Below are positions 28,832 through 35,540 of a stretch of 64,000 nt of DNA, in pieces. Numbering within the stretch: the first letter of the stretch is position 1; each line of letters begins with the position of its first letter. Location: contig JBPCOI010000003.1 in assembly GCA_051000395.1 (NCBI GenBank), positions 62,001 to 126,000 of the forward strand, given 5' to 3'. A program made the translations under genes and the position numbers. Below the pieces are notes generated by a model. It did no database searches and had not been told where the DNA came from. It was given only the letters and a program-made list of their open reading frames with translations. Source of the DNA: JBPCOI01 sp051000395 (GTDB lineage Bacteria; Actinomycetota; Actinomycetes; Mycobacteriales; Jatrophihabitantaceae).

Positions 28832-29700
28832 CGGCCTCCGTCGCGGTCCTGGAGGTCGGCGGGACGCACGTCAGCGGCGCTCGCGTCGACACCGGCGACT
28901 GGAGCGTCGGGCCGGGGCCGGTGCGCCGCCGGCTCGACAGCGACGCCGACGCGGAGACGATCCTGGCGACCGTCGCCGCCGCCGGCGCGATCGAGGCAGC
29001 CGCCGGTGCACGCTGGGCTGTCGCGATGCCCGACCCCTTCGACTACGAGCGCGGCATCGGCCGGTTCCACGGCGTCGGCAAGTTCGAGTCGCTCAACGGC
29101 GTCGACGTTCGCCGCGAGCTCATGACACGTCTCGCGAACCGGCCCGGGCACATCGCGTTCTGCAACGACGCGGACGCGTTCGCCCTCGGTGAGTGGGTCT
29201 GCGGCGCCGCCGCCGGAACCGAACGCTGCGTCGGCGTGACGCTGGGCACCGGCGTCGGCAGCGGTTGGATCGCGGGTGGCGCGATCGCCACGGACGACGT
29301 CGCGGGCGTGCCGCCGGGTGGACGGGCGCATCGGCTCAGCGTGCGCGGTGAGTCGCTCGAGGACGTCATGTCCGCCCGGTCGATCCGCAGGCGCTACACC
29401 GCCCGCACGGGCGACGCCGCCACGGACGTGCGCGGCATCGCCGAGCGCGCCCGCGCCGGTGACACCGCGGCGCGCGAGGTGCTCGCATTCGCGCTCCGCG
29501 GGCTGGGTGAGGCGCTGGACCCGGGCCTGGCGGCCTTCGGTGCGCAGGTCATCGTCGTCGGCGGTTCGATGGCGGCGTCGTGGGACCTGTTCGAGGACTG
29601 GTTCCGCGAGGGCGCGCCGAGCGCGACCGTGATCCGGCACAGCCGCGACGGCGAGATCTCCGCGCTGCGCGGCGCCGCCTACGCGACCGGACTGCAGTAG
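28828..29700 (+). CDS. ROK-family sugar kinase-like protein
   Basis: This 290-residue protein has the ROK/glucokinase ATPase fold: 'LEVGGTHVSGARVD' (phosphate 1; the usual DxGGT reads EVGGT), 'AMPDPFDY', 'CNDADAFALGEW' with the candidate catalytic Asp, and 'GVTLGTGVGSGWI' (phosphate 2). The Cys cluster that binds zinc in many ROK proteins is absent. The product is probably a sugar or amino-sugar kinase, but the substrate cannot be read from sequence. The GTG overlaps the stop of the PH-domain gene. Confidence 0.82.
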   Translation: MTASVAVLEVGGTHVSGARVDTGDWSVGPGPVRRRLDSDADAETILATVAAAGAIEAAAGARWAVAMPDPFDYERGIGRFHGVGKFESLNGVDVRRELMTRLANRPGHIAFCNDADAFALGEWVCGAAAGTERCVGVTLGTGVGSGWIAGGAIATDDVAGVPPGGRAHRLSVRGESLEDVMSARSIRRRYTARTGDAATDVRGIAERARAGDTAAREVLAFALRGLGEALDPGLAAFGAQVIVVGGSMAASWDLFEDWFREGAPSATVIRHSRDGEISALRGAAYATGLQ

Positions 29701-29732
29701 CCCAGTGCCGCCCGGCGGCGAGCGGCTGATCA

Positions 29733-29770
29733 GGGGTCTCCTTAGCAGCGGAGCGAATCTGGTCCCTTCC
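29733..29770 (+). repeat. Possible Tn3-family terminal inverted repeat (single end)
   Basis: A segment starting GGGGTCTCCTTAGCAG resembles the outer end of Tn3-family 38-bp inverted repeats, which commonly begin GGGG and contain a TAAG/CTTAG element. It lies 22 bp outside the stop of the transposase-like fragment at 29792-29911, where the end of a Tn3 element would be. No matching second end is apparent in the window, so this is tentative. Confidence 0.35.
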
Positions 29771-29791
29771 TCCCTCAGGTCCAGATGGTTC

Positions 29792-29911
29792 TCAGGCGGC
29801 CGGTGAACGGAGTGGCCGGTGTCCTTCGCGGCGCAGCTCGGTCTCGTCGTCGAAGGAGTAGGTGTAGGTGCCGTAGAAGTTGATGTGGTCGTGCTGGGCA
29901 GGATCCTTCAT
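29792..29911 (-). pseudogene. C-terminal remnant of a Tn3-family transposase
   Basis: A 39-codon minus-strand reading frame ends in 'HINFYGTYTYSFDDETELR' and 'EGHRPLRSPAA'. The 'H.N..G.Y.F......LRPLR' pattern is how Tn3-family transposases end, and the frame lacks the rest of the roughly 1000-residue protein. Upstream, the DNA passes into an unrelated toxin gene 46 bp away. The remnant and the GGGG-type end beside it suggest that a Tn3 element brought in or rearranged the toxin-antitoxin region that follows. Moderate confidence, since only about 35 residues remain. Confidence 0.5.
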
Positions 29912-29957
29912 CAGGACGGCTGTCTGCCATCAGCAAGAGCGGCGCCGACCGGCGTCC

Positions 29958-30224
29958 CTATCGGTAGATGTCGCTGCGGCGATGGATGTGCACGATCTCA
30001 ATTCGGCGCGTGTCCTCAACGATGGCGTAGACGACCCGGTAGTCGCCGCGGCGAGCAGAGTGCAGGCCAACCAACTCATCACGGAGCGGTTTGCCAACCC
30101 GGCGCGGGTTCTCGACGAGCGGGCCGAAGATGAACTCGACGCAGGCCGTCGCGATCCTTTCCGGCAGCCGCTGTAGATCGCGGCCAGCACGAGCGGTGAT
30201 CTGGACCCGATAGGGCTCGATCAC
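29958..30224 (-). CDS. RelE-family toxin
   Basis: The 88-residue protein has the RelE/ParE fold pattern: 'YRVQITARAGRDLQRLPERI', 'NPRRVGKPLRDELVGLHSARRGDYRVVYAI' (blocks 'GKPLRDEL', 'RRGDYRVVYAI') and 'IVHIHRRSDIYR'. The Arg residues and the final Tyr-Arg correspond to the ribosome-bound mRNA cleavage site of RelE toxins. Its ATG overlaps the upstream antitoxin stop by 4 bp. Both genes are intact. Confidence 0.9.
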   Translation of the reverse strand: MIEPYRVQITARAGRDLQRLPERIATACVEFIFGPLVENPRRVGKPLRDELVGLHSARRGDYRVVYAIVEDTRRIEIVHIHRRSDIYR

Positions 30225-30490
30225 GCAACCCCGTAGCCGGCCTTGATCTTGTTGTTGTCGGCGAAACGTTCAGCTGCGGCGTCTGCCTGGCCTTCCCGGA
30301 TCGCCCGCACGGCGCCGGGGGTTCCGAGGATCTCCAACGTTTCCTCGAGCGAGGCGAGGTCATCGGCGGAGATCAGTACGGCGGCTGGGTGGCCATGTCG
30401 CGTGATCGTGACCCGTTCGTGGGTGCGCTCAACGTCGGTCACGTACTCCGACAGCCGATCGCGGGCCTCACCTAGTGGTACAGCAGTCAT
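30221..30490 (-). CDS. Phd/YefM-family antitoxin
   Basis: This 89-residue antitoxin has the Phd/YefM N-terminal DNA-binding domain: 'VPLGEARDRLSEYVTDVERTHERVTITRHGHPAAVLISADDLASLEETLEIL' (blocks 'ARDRLSEYV', 'ERVTITRHG', 'PAAVLISADDLASLEETLEIL'), then a toxin-binding tail. It precedes and overlaps the RelE toxin gene. The ATG lies six bases after TACACT, overlapping a small inverted repeat that could be its own operator. It is divergent from the mazEF-like module 100 bp away. Confidence 0.9.
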   Translation of the reverse strand: MTAVPLGEARDRLSEYVTDVERTHERVTITRHGHPAAVLISADDLASLEETLEILGTPGAVRAIREGQADAAAERFADNNKIKAGYGVA

Positions 30491-30496
30491 AGCGGC

Positions 30497-30513
30497 AGTG
30501 TAGCCAAAACTAC
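30497..30513 (-). promoter_or_regulatory. Promoter/operator of the Phd-RelE module
   Basis: On the minus strand TACACT (30497-30502) ends six bases before the antitoxin ATG. It overlaps the inverted repeat GTAG-N6-CTAC (30500-30513), a natural place for autorepression by the antitoxin-toxin complex. The same TACACT-N6-ATG arrangement occurs on the other strand 76 bp away. Confidence 0.55.
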
Positions 30514-30577
30514 GGGCAAAGAATACCTCCCGGCCCCAGTGCCATAGGTCAACGAACCTCCGCGTCTACATTTCATC

Positions 30578-30583
30578 TACACT
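30578..30583 (+). promoter_or_regulatory. Leaderless -10 box of the MazE-like antitoxin
   Basis: TACACT ends six bases before the ATG at 30590, with a partial direct repeat TCTACA at 30565 and 30576 around it. It mirrors the Phd promoter on the opposite strand and decides the start at 30590 over the in-frame ATG at 30584. Confidence 0.55.
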
Positions 30584-30589
30584 ATGGAT

Positions 30590-30823
30590 ATGACGACAGA
30601 CACGACGACCGTCCGGGTCCGTCGCCCGGACTCCGAGCGCCTCCAGTCGCTGGCGAAGGACCGTCAGATTGGGGTGATTGACGTCGTGCACGAGGCCATC
30701 GACGCCCTGGAGCGACGCGAGTTCCTGCGCGGGCTCAACGAGGACTACCAGCGCCTGCGCCACGACCCCGAACGGTGGCAGCAGTACCTGGCCGAGCGCG
30801 CGGAGTGGGACGCGCTGGCTTGA
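30590..30823 (+). CDS. Ribbon-helix-helix (MazE-like) antitoxin
   Basis: The 77-residue protein (79 if the ATG at 30584 is used) starts with 'TTTVRVRRPDSERLQSLAKDRQIGVIDVVHEAIDALERREFL' (blocks 'TTVRVR', 'RLQSLAKDR', 'DVVHEAIDALERREFL'), a ribbon-helix-helix segment. An acidic, aromatic tail with 'LRHDPERWQQYLAERAEWD' would fill the toxin site. Its stop overlaps the toxin TTG start in a TTGA. It forms a type II module with the MazF-like toxin. Confidence 0.85.
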   Translation: MTTDTTTVRVRRPDSERLQSLAKDRQIGVIDVVHEAIDALERREFLRGLNEDYQRLRHDPERWQQYLAERAEWDALA

Positions 30824-31155
30824 TCTGGCGAGGAGAGGTCTACTACGTCGACCTCGGCAGGCCGGTCGGCCACGAACCGGCGTTCCGGCGCCCAGCGGTC
30901 GTCGTGTCCGTCGACATCATCAACAACGGCGCAGGTGGGCTGGTCGTCGTCGTTCCGGTTACGACCACGGGGTACGGGCTGCGTAGCCATGTCGAGCTGG
31001 AGCGCGATGACAGCGGACTTGACCACACCACCTATGCCCGCTGCGACCAACTGCGGGTCGTCTCGACCGAACGCCTCGCGGCCCGCCAAGGGATGATCGG
31101 ACCCAGCGCCATGCGGGCGATCGACCAAGCGTTACGGTTCGTCCTCGACCTCTGA
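30820..31155 (+). CDS. MazF/PemK-type mRNA interferase toxin
   Basis: The 111-residue protein has the complete MazF pattern: 'WRGEVYYVDLG', 'GHEPAFRRPAVVVSVDIINNG', 'VVVVPVTTTGYGLRSHVEL' and 'SYARCDQLRVVSTERL' (here 'TTYARCDQLRVVSTERL'), including the catalytic-loop Arg and Thr positions. The TTG at 30820-30822 is chosen because it overlaps the antitoxin stop and is followed at once by 'IWRGEV'. It is clearly different from the MazF at 8039-8344. Confidence 0.9.
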   Translation: MIWRGEVYYVDLGRPVGHEPAFRRPAVVVSVDIINNGAGGLVVVVPVTTTGYGLRSHVELERDDSGLDHTTYARCDQLRVVSTERLAARQGMIGPSAMRAIDQALRFVLDL

Positions 31156-31565
31156 TGGGCTGCCTTCCAACCGATCCACCGTCAGGACTCCGTCGGGCCG
31201 ATGGTGCTGGGGCCAGCAGGCGCAGCACGTCAGCTGCCATGAGCTGGAATAAGTAGCTGCCCCACCGAGGACCGCGTGGTGGATGTCGACCATCAACCGA
31301 AACCTAGTACTCCACATCGACGCGAGGTCCCTTGAAGGAACCTCGGAGGGTGTCGACCGGAGGTTTAGCGAGCGGTAGTACGCGATGATCAAGCTCGACT
31401 CGCAAGCGGTGGTCCGATCACGGGGCGCCGTCTCACATGGATCCGCCAGCGAGACGCTGGGTGGCACATGACGGGCGGGACAGGTTTCGGAGCGCTCGTG
31501 GTGGTCATCCTGGGCGATGCCGCCTCGCCGTGACGGGTTTTGGACGGAATACTGACGGACGAACC
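31156..31565. other. 410-bp intergenic region with one near-perfect palindrome
   Basis: No convincing gene is present. At 31324-31344 is a 21-bp palindrome with arms GAGGTCCCTT and AAGGAACCTC around a central G and one mismatched pair. Its function is unknown: it could be an operator, a recombination site or part of a terminator for the upstream toxin gene. Short open frames on both strands lack recognisable domains and ribosome-binding sites. Confidence 0.5.
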
Positions 31566-31571
31566 TATGCT
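31566..31571 (+). promoter_or_regulatory. Leaderless -10 box of the Xre/MbcA antitoxin
   Basis: TATGCT ends six bases before the ATG at 31578. A possible -35, TTGGAC at 31540-31545, is 20 bases away, longer than ideal. The box fixes the start at 31578. Confidence 0.55.
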
Positions 31572-31577
31572 CGAGCC

Positions 31578-31916
31578 ATGTCCCGCGCGTTCGCCGACGA
31601 GGCGGTCCGGATTCACCGCGCAGCACGACTGTCCGACCGCGTGATCGGAGAGGCGGTCGGCGCGCAGCCGAGCACGGTGCGCGACTGGCTCCGCGGCCGC
31701 ACGTCACCGACCGGTCTGCGGGCACGTCGACTTGCCGAACTGGCCGAGATCACCGACCGGCTGGCCAGGGTGATGGACGCTGGCTACATCCCGGTCTGGA
31801 TGGTCAAACCGGTCGAGGCCCTTGACGATCGCACCCCGTTGGAATTGATTGCGGCCGGCAAGGCCCGCGCTGTGGCGCGGCTCATCAGCGCCCTTGAGTC
31901 ACCCGGCGCCGCCTGA
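31578..31916 (+). CDS. Xre/MbcA/ParS-type antitoxin of a RES-domain toxin
   Basis: The 112-residue protein has an N-terminal Cro/Xre-like helix-turn-helix ('DRVIGEAVGAQPSTVRDWLRGR') and the C-terminal MbcA/ParS toxin-binding domain ('DAGYIPVWMVKPVEALDDRTPLELIAAGKARAVARLI' in blocks 'WMVKPVEALD', 'TPLELIAAGKA'). Such antitoxins neutralise RES-domain NAD-degrading toxins, as in MbcTA of Mycobacterium tuberculosis. A RES-domain gene follows 3 bp downstream but is broken by two frameshifts, so this antitoxin may be an orphan. Confidence 0.88.
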   Translation: MSRAFADEAVRIHRAARLSDRVIGEAVGAQPSTVRDWLRGRTSPTGLRARRLAELAEITDRLARVMDAGYIPVWMVKPVEALDDRTPLELIAAGKARAVARLISALESPGAA

Positions 31917-31919
31917 TCG

Positions 31920-32416
31920 GTGGTGGCGCTCGACGTCGACGCGACCAGCGTGGCCGGCTCATGGTATCGACATGTGCCGGCCCGGATCGACCCCACGCAA
32001 CGCCCGCAGCCCGTTAGCGACAACCGCTGGCAACGCGGCCGGGTTGTCGATGCGATCTACGTGGCCGACAGCGTTGCCTGTGCCCTGGGCCGAGTGGTAT
32101 CGCCACCTGGCCGAGGCCGGTGTGCCGCCCAACGTCGCGATGCCACGCGACCTGTGGCGCTACGAGGTCGCGCCGCCGCTGCAGGTAGCTGACCTATCCA
32201 GCGCCGATCGGCTCGCTCGCGCGTTGGCCTCCCGCTGCCGCGTCCAGGCCGGCGGGTTGGCGCGTCTTCCAGGGGGTGGGCGAGCAGCTGCACCGCGAGG
32301 GCTGGCTCGGTCTCCTCACCCCCAGCGCGGCACGTCCGGCCAGCCAGGTCGTCGCCATCTTTCTGCGCGACGCCATTGCCCCGCCTGAGCTCACAGCCGT
32401 CGAGCGACACACGTGA
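31920..32416 (+). pseudogene. Frameshifted RES-domain toxin (NAD phosphorylase/hydrolase type)
   Basis: RES toxins degrade NAD. The coding sense is spread over three frames. Frame A from GTG 31920 reads 'SWYRHVPARIDP...NRWQRGRVVDAIYVADSVACA'; frame B from about 32085 reads 'WAEWYRHLAEAGVPP...DLWRYEV'; frame C from about 32250 to the stop at 32416 reads 'WRVFQGVGEQLHREGWLGLLTPSAARPASQVVAIFL'. Together these give a full-length RES domain with the expected Arg-Trp, Tyr, Glu and C-terminal Ser blocks. The first shift looks like one extra C in the CCC at 32083-32085. Either the toxin has decayed while its antitoxin is intact, or there are two sequencing errors. Confidence 0.72.
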
Positions 32417-32572
32417 CCCAACCACCGGCCCCACCGAGTGGGATGCGAACGTGACGCACGGCCACCTTCGTGTCCCAGTCGACGATCGGTCAGTGACACG
32501 CGCGTGGCGATCACAGCTCGGCGACGGGTGCACAGCGTGGCCGCCAGCGCTCCGACCTCGTTGCCGGCGGGG

Positions 32573-32878
32573 TCAGTCGACTGCGGCGACGAACATCCGT
32601 GATCCTGGCGGCGCAATTTGCTGGTAGTCGGCAGCAGTGGCCTTACCCTGGTCCGAGCCCAGAGCGGCTTCCAGAGCGGCTTGGTCGCTGAAGTACAGCT
32701 CAGCCATGCGGAAGTAGGTGAGCTCGCCGCCGTCGGCCGCGGCCACGACGCGAGCGCCTTCCCACCGTTCCAGCCCCGGAACCGTATCCACGAGTGGGCC
32801 GTGCTCGCCGAGGTAGTGCTTGTCGAAGGCGTCGGCGTCGGAGGGCTGGGTATACAGGACTACGAGTTTGACAGTCAT
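32573..32878 (-). CDS. EthD-family protein
   Basis: The 101-residue protein has the dimeric alpha-beta barrel of EthD-like proteins: 'VKLVVLYTQPSDADAFDKHYLGEHGPLVDTVPGLERWE' in blocks ('VVLYTQPSDADAFD..Y..EH', 'PGLERWE') and 'YFRMAELYFSDQAALEAALGSDQGKATAADY'. The family includes proteins needed for ETBE breakdown and small monooxygenases; the substrate here is unknown. The ATG at 32876-32878 is fixed by the motif and by a TACGGT box six bases upstream. Confidence 0.88.
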   Translation of the reverse strand: MTVKLVVLYTQPSDADAFDKHYLGEHGPLVDTVPGLERWEGARVVAAADGGELTYFRMAELYFSDQAALEAALGSDQGKATAADYQQIAPPGSRMFVAAVD

Positions 32879-32884
32879 AACGGC

Positions 32885-32890
32885 ACCGTA
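32885..32890 (-). promoter_or_regulatory. Leaderless -10 box of the EthD-family gene
   Basis: TACGGT on the minus strand ends six bases before the ATG, with no ribosome-binding site between. Confidence 0.5.
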
Positions 32891-33136
32891 ACTGAGCCGC
32901 GGGGCATCCGGCGGAATGTCGGCGACGGTACGGGTTCGGTCGGCTTCAGCGCGCGTCGCACACGGTCCGCGTTCCGGTCGAGGATCGCTTCTCGGACGGT
33001 CGCGCATCCGGCGCGGCCGGCCCCAATGCCGAGTTGATCATTCCGAAACCCGGCTGCGAGGCTCGGGGTGGACGGGCATGGCCCGCAGCATTTGGGCAGG
33101 ACAACCAACGGCGCTACACCGTGCGATGCTGGACGG

Positions 33137-33373
33137 ATGGTGTTCAACATGAACGTAGGCGGCGGCCAGTCGATCTTCACTCAGGCCTCCCCACGGGTGA
33201 ACGAGCTCGATGCAGGGTTGCGCGACAAGCACACTGGCAAACCTGCGGAGGACATCAAGCCACTCGCCATCCTCGCGCTCCGGCGGATCGGCGTCAGCCT
33301 GTCTGACGCGGAGCTGGTCGCGTACGCGGACGCGGTCTCCCGCGGGGAGAAGTTTCAGTTCCACCTCTGCTGA
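33137..33373 (+). CDS. Small hypothetical protein
   Basis: A 78-residue ORF starts at ATG 33137, six bases after GATGCT (a weak -10 box). The product has no signal or membrane segment; the part 'GKPAEDIKPLAILALRRIGVSLSDAELVAYADAVSRGEKFQF' looks like a folded helical domain rather than chance translation. I do not recognise the family. It stands alone between the EthD gene and a MarR-like fragment in the accessory region. Confidence 0.55.
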   Translation: MVFNMNVGGGQSIFTQASPRVNELDAGLRDKHTGKPAEDIKPLAILALRRIGVSLSDAELVAYADAVSRGEKFQFHLC

Positions 33374-33491
33374 CGCACGCTCACGCATTGAATCCCGGGC
33401 GCCCGGAACGGCCGCTGCCCAGTGCATGCCGTGAACGAACGGCGTACGAAGCAGTCTGGGGGCTCTCCGCCATGGCTCCCAAAAGATCATT

Positions 33492-33890
33492 TTGGGTGTC
33501 GCAACCGCCGACGCCGGCGAGCGGCCCCAAGCGGTCAGCACCGCGGCGATCGTCGAGGACATCGCCGCCCATCCAGACAGCTGCATCGGCGACGTCGCCG
33601 AACGCACCGGCCCGGCGCAGAGCCTGGTTTCCACCACGGTGGCCCGGCTGAAGGACCGCGGGATCTTCAGCGCCGCGCCAGACCTCGCCGATCGGCGGCG
33701 CACCGTGGTCTCCGTACGACCAGAGACCGCCACGGCGTTCAGTCAACGCGGCGCCCGACCCATCACCACCCCGCTCGCCCGGTCCCTTCCTGACGCCCCC
33801 GCAGACCAGCTGCAAAGCATCGAGGCCGCCCTCACGCAGCTGGCACAGCAACTGCTCCCCCCAACCGCTCGTAACCGCAGCCGGCGGTGA
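33492..33890 (+). CDS. MarR-like winged-helix regulator, probably N-terminally truncated
   Basis: The product (132 residues from TTG 33492) has a winged helix: 'STAAIVEDIAAHPDSCIGDVAERTGPAQSLVSTTVARLKDRGIFSAAPDLADRRRTVVSV' in blocks ('DVAERTGPAQSLVSTTVARL', 'DLADRRRTVVSV' wing). The first dimerisation helix usual in MarR proteins (about 40 residues) is missing or out of frame, and no good ribosome-binding site is seen. It may be a decayed regulator whose 5' end was lost by rearrangement in the island. Confidence 0.6.
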   Translation: MGVATADAGERPQAVSTAAIVEDIAAHPDSCIGDVAERTGPAQSLVSTTVARLKDRGIFSAAPDLADRRRTVVSVRPETATAFSQRGARPITTPLARSLPDAPADQLQSIEAALTQLAQQLLPPTARNRSRR

Positions 33891-34010
33891 CCAAGCACAC
33901 GCAGCGGCCAGCGGTCCGCGCAAGGATCTCTCAGCGCGTCCCGCGCAAGGAAACCTGAACGACGTCTTGCCGCAAGAGAGCTGGTGTATTCGGCTGCGTC
34001 GGGCACGGGG

Positions 34011-34046
34011 TAGGATGAATGTCTGAAAGTACGAATATCAGAGGAG
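34011..34046 (+). promoter_or_regulatory. Promoter and ribosome-binding site of the AbrB-RelE module
   Basis: TAGGAT at 34011-34016 is a good -10 box and GAGGAG at 34041-34046 lies five bases before the ATG at 34052. This module thus has a normal leader of about 30 bases, unlike the leaderless modules nearby. The Shine-Dalgarno decides the start over the in-frame ATG at 34019. Confidence 0.55.
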
Positions 34047-34051
34047 CGTTG

Positions 34052-34321
34052 ATGGCTCGAGCGGTGGTCAGGAGCAGGGGGCAGATCACGCTGCCCCGAG
34101 AGGTCCGGGAGGCCTTGCACATCGAGGAGGGCGACGACGTCGCGTTCGTTGTTGAGGCCGACCAGGTGACGATGCGGGGACTGAAGTCGATCCCTGCCGA
34201 GCAGTCATGGTTCTGGACCAGCCCGTGGCAGACGGGGGAACGTGAGGCCAGCGAGCAGATCGCCGCCGGCGAAGGAACCGTCTTCGACACAGGCGACGCG
34301 TTTCTTGACTCGCTCCGATAG
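34052..34321 (+). CDS. AbrB/SpoVT-type antitoxin
   Basis: The 89-residue protein opens with a swapped-hairpin AbrB DNA-binding domain: 'AVVRSRGQITLPREVREALHIEEGDDVAFVVEADQVTM' in blocks ('RGQITLPREVREAL', 'EGDDVAFVVE'). A C-terminal acidic stretch 'ASEQIAAGEGTVFDTGDAFLDSL' would bind the toxin. Its TAG stop is followed directly by the toxin GTG. Together they are a type II module of the AbrB-RelE class. Confidence 0.88.
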   Translation: MARAVVRSRGQITLPREVREALHIEEGDDVAFVVEADQVTMRGLKSIPAEQSWFWTSPWQTGEREASEQIAAGEGTVFDTGDAFLDSLR

Positions 34322-34615
34322 GTGCCGACTTACCAGCGGCTTCCTCGATTCGATCAAGACTGGCGATCGCTCGGCTCTGTCGAGCAGCAGCGTTTTCGTA
34401 CCGCGGTCGCCCGGTTCATCGAGGACCTGGAAGCGGGTCGTCGGTTCCGACCCGGCCTCCGCGTGAAGGGCGTGCAGGGGGCCGCCGACATCCTGGAGAT
34501 GACGTTTGCCCCCGACGGTCGGGCTACCTGGCAGTTCGGTGCTGAGGTTAAGGCTGGCCAGGCGCATGTCATCTGGCGCCGAATCGGCACCCATGACATC
34601 TTCCGTTCCCCATAG
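34322..34615 (+). CDS. RelE/ParE-superfamily toxin
   Basis: The 97-residue protein has a RelE-like pattern: 'PRFDQDWRSLGSVEQQRFRTAVARFIEDLEAG' helices, 'GLRVKGVQGAADILEMTFAPDGRATWQFG' strands ('RVKGVQGA..ILEMTF..DGRATW') and the final 'HVIWRRIGTHDIF', where the conserved Arg, His and Phe lie. The GTG directly follows the antitoxin stop. The gene appears intact. Confidence 0.85.
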   Translation: MPTYQRLPRFDQDWRSLGSVEQQRFRTAVARFIEDLEAGRRFRPGLRVKGVQGAADILEMTFAPDGRATWQFGAEVKAGQAHVIWRRIGTHDIFRSP

Positions 34616-34796
34616 CACCCCCCATAACGCGGTCCAGCCTGGGCGACCCGAGCGCGCAGCCACCATCGCCCGAACGCATCGAGCCTGGCCACCGTCGCCC
34701 GGTCAACGATCCCGTGTGCGGACAGTCAAGCCACAGCCACGCTGACGGACGCTTGCGTTATCGCGATGGAGCCGCGCAGAACGGCAGAACCCGGGA
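34616..34796. other. Gap without recognised features
   Basis: This is 181 bp between the toxin stop and the convergent hydrolase stop. I see no gene, terminator hairpin or repeat in it. Confidence 0.5.
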
Positions 34797-35342
34797 TCAC
34801 AGAAGCTTGGTCGCCTGCGCGTCGTACTCCGTCGGGAGCGACGGGTCGGTGAACAGGTGTCCGGTACCGGGATAGTCGAAGATCTCGATGGAGGCTCCAG
34901 CTGAGCGCACCTGCGCGGCGACGGCCTCGACCCAGGCCTGATTTCGGTAGGGGTCTGCCGTTGTGTAGTGGACCTGAGCCGGTACCCCGGCCGGCCAGGC
35001 GTCGACCCCCACCATGGCCAGGTCAAGGGCGCCGGAGAGGATGAGGACTCCACGAACCGGTCGCACCGTCGCCACGAATTCGGTCATGCCGCCGCCGTTG
35101 GAGAACCCTGTGGCGATGAACCCGTCGGGCAGACGTTCCACGGCCTTGGCGGCGTGCGCCATCAGCGTCGGATAGCCAATCGATTTGGCGAACTCGTCGG
35201 CCTCGCCGTAGTCGTCGAAGACCCGTCCGTCGTATTGATCCACAATTAGAACGTCGTGGCCCTCAGACCGGAGGCGATCAGCAGCTTCGCCGATGCCGGG
35301 CCGGACGCCGAGGACCGAGTGAAACAATGCGATGTCTGTCAT
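34797..35342 (-). CDS. Dienelactone hydrolase-family alpha/beta hydrolase
   Basis: The 181-residue protein has the dienelactone hydrolase layout: 'DIALFHSVLGVRPGIGEAADRLRSEGHDVLIVDQYDG' in blocks, nucleophile elbow 'GFSNGGGM', Asp in 'TADPYRN' and His in 'YPGTGHLFTDPS'. The nucleophile is Ser where classical dienelactone hydrolases have Cys, so it is more likely a general esterase. The ATG at 35340-35342 gives 'MTDIALFHS'; a start ten codons upstream is possible. Confidence 0.85.
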   Translation of the reverse strand: MTDIALFHSVLGVRPGIGEAADRLRSEGHDVLIVDQYDGRVFDDYGEADEFAKSIGYPTLMAHAAKAVERLPDGFIATGFSNGGGMTEFVATVRPVRGVLILSGALDLAMVGVDAWPAGVPAQVHYTTADPYRNQAWVEAVAAQVRSAGASIEIFDYPGTGHLFTDPSLPTEYDAQATKLL

Positions 35343-35540
35343 GCCCGGCAGTTTGCCCTCAGGCGCCGACATCGCAAGAACATGGCCCGGTGGCGGATCC
35401 TCCTGGGGTCACTCCGGGGTGTCGCCCCCACGAGGTTGAACCGCGTGGACGGCACGCGCTGATGCTGACTATCGTGCGGCGAATCGCCAGAGACGTTTCC
35501 GGGCGCGAAACCGCGGCTCACGCATCAGCTGGAAGATCGC

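Noticed and set aside
31132..31320. Minus-strand short frame with several Cys and Trp residues downstream of the MazF-like gene
   Set aside because: No ribosome-binding site, overlap with the toxin end, and no recognisable motif.
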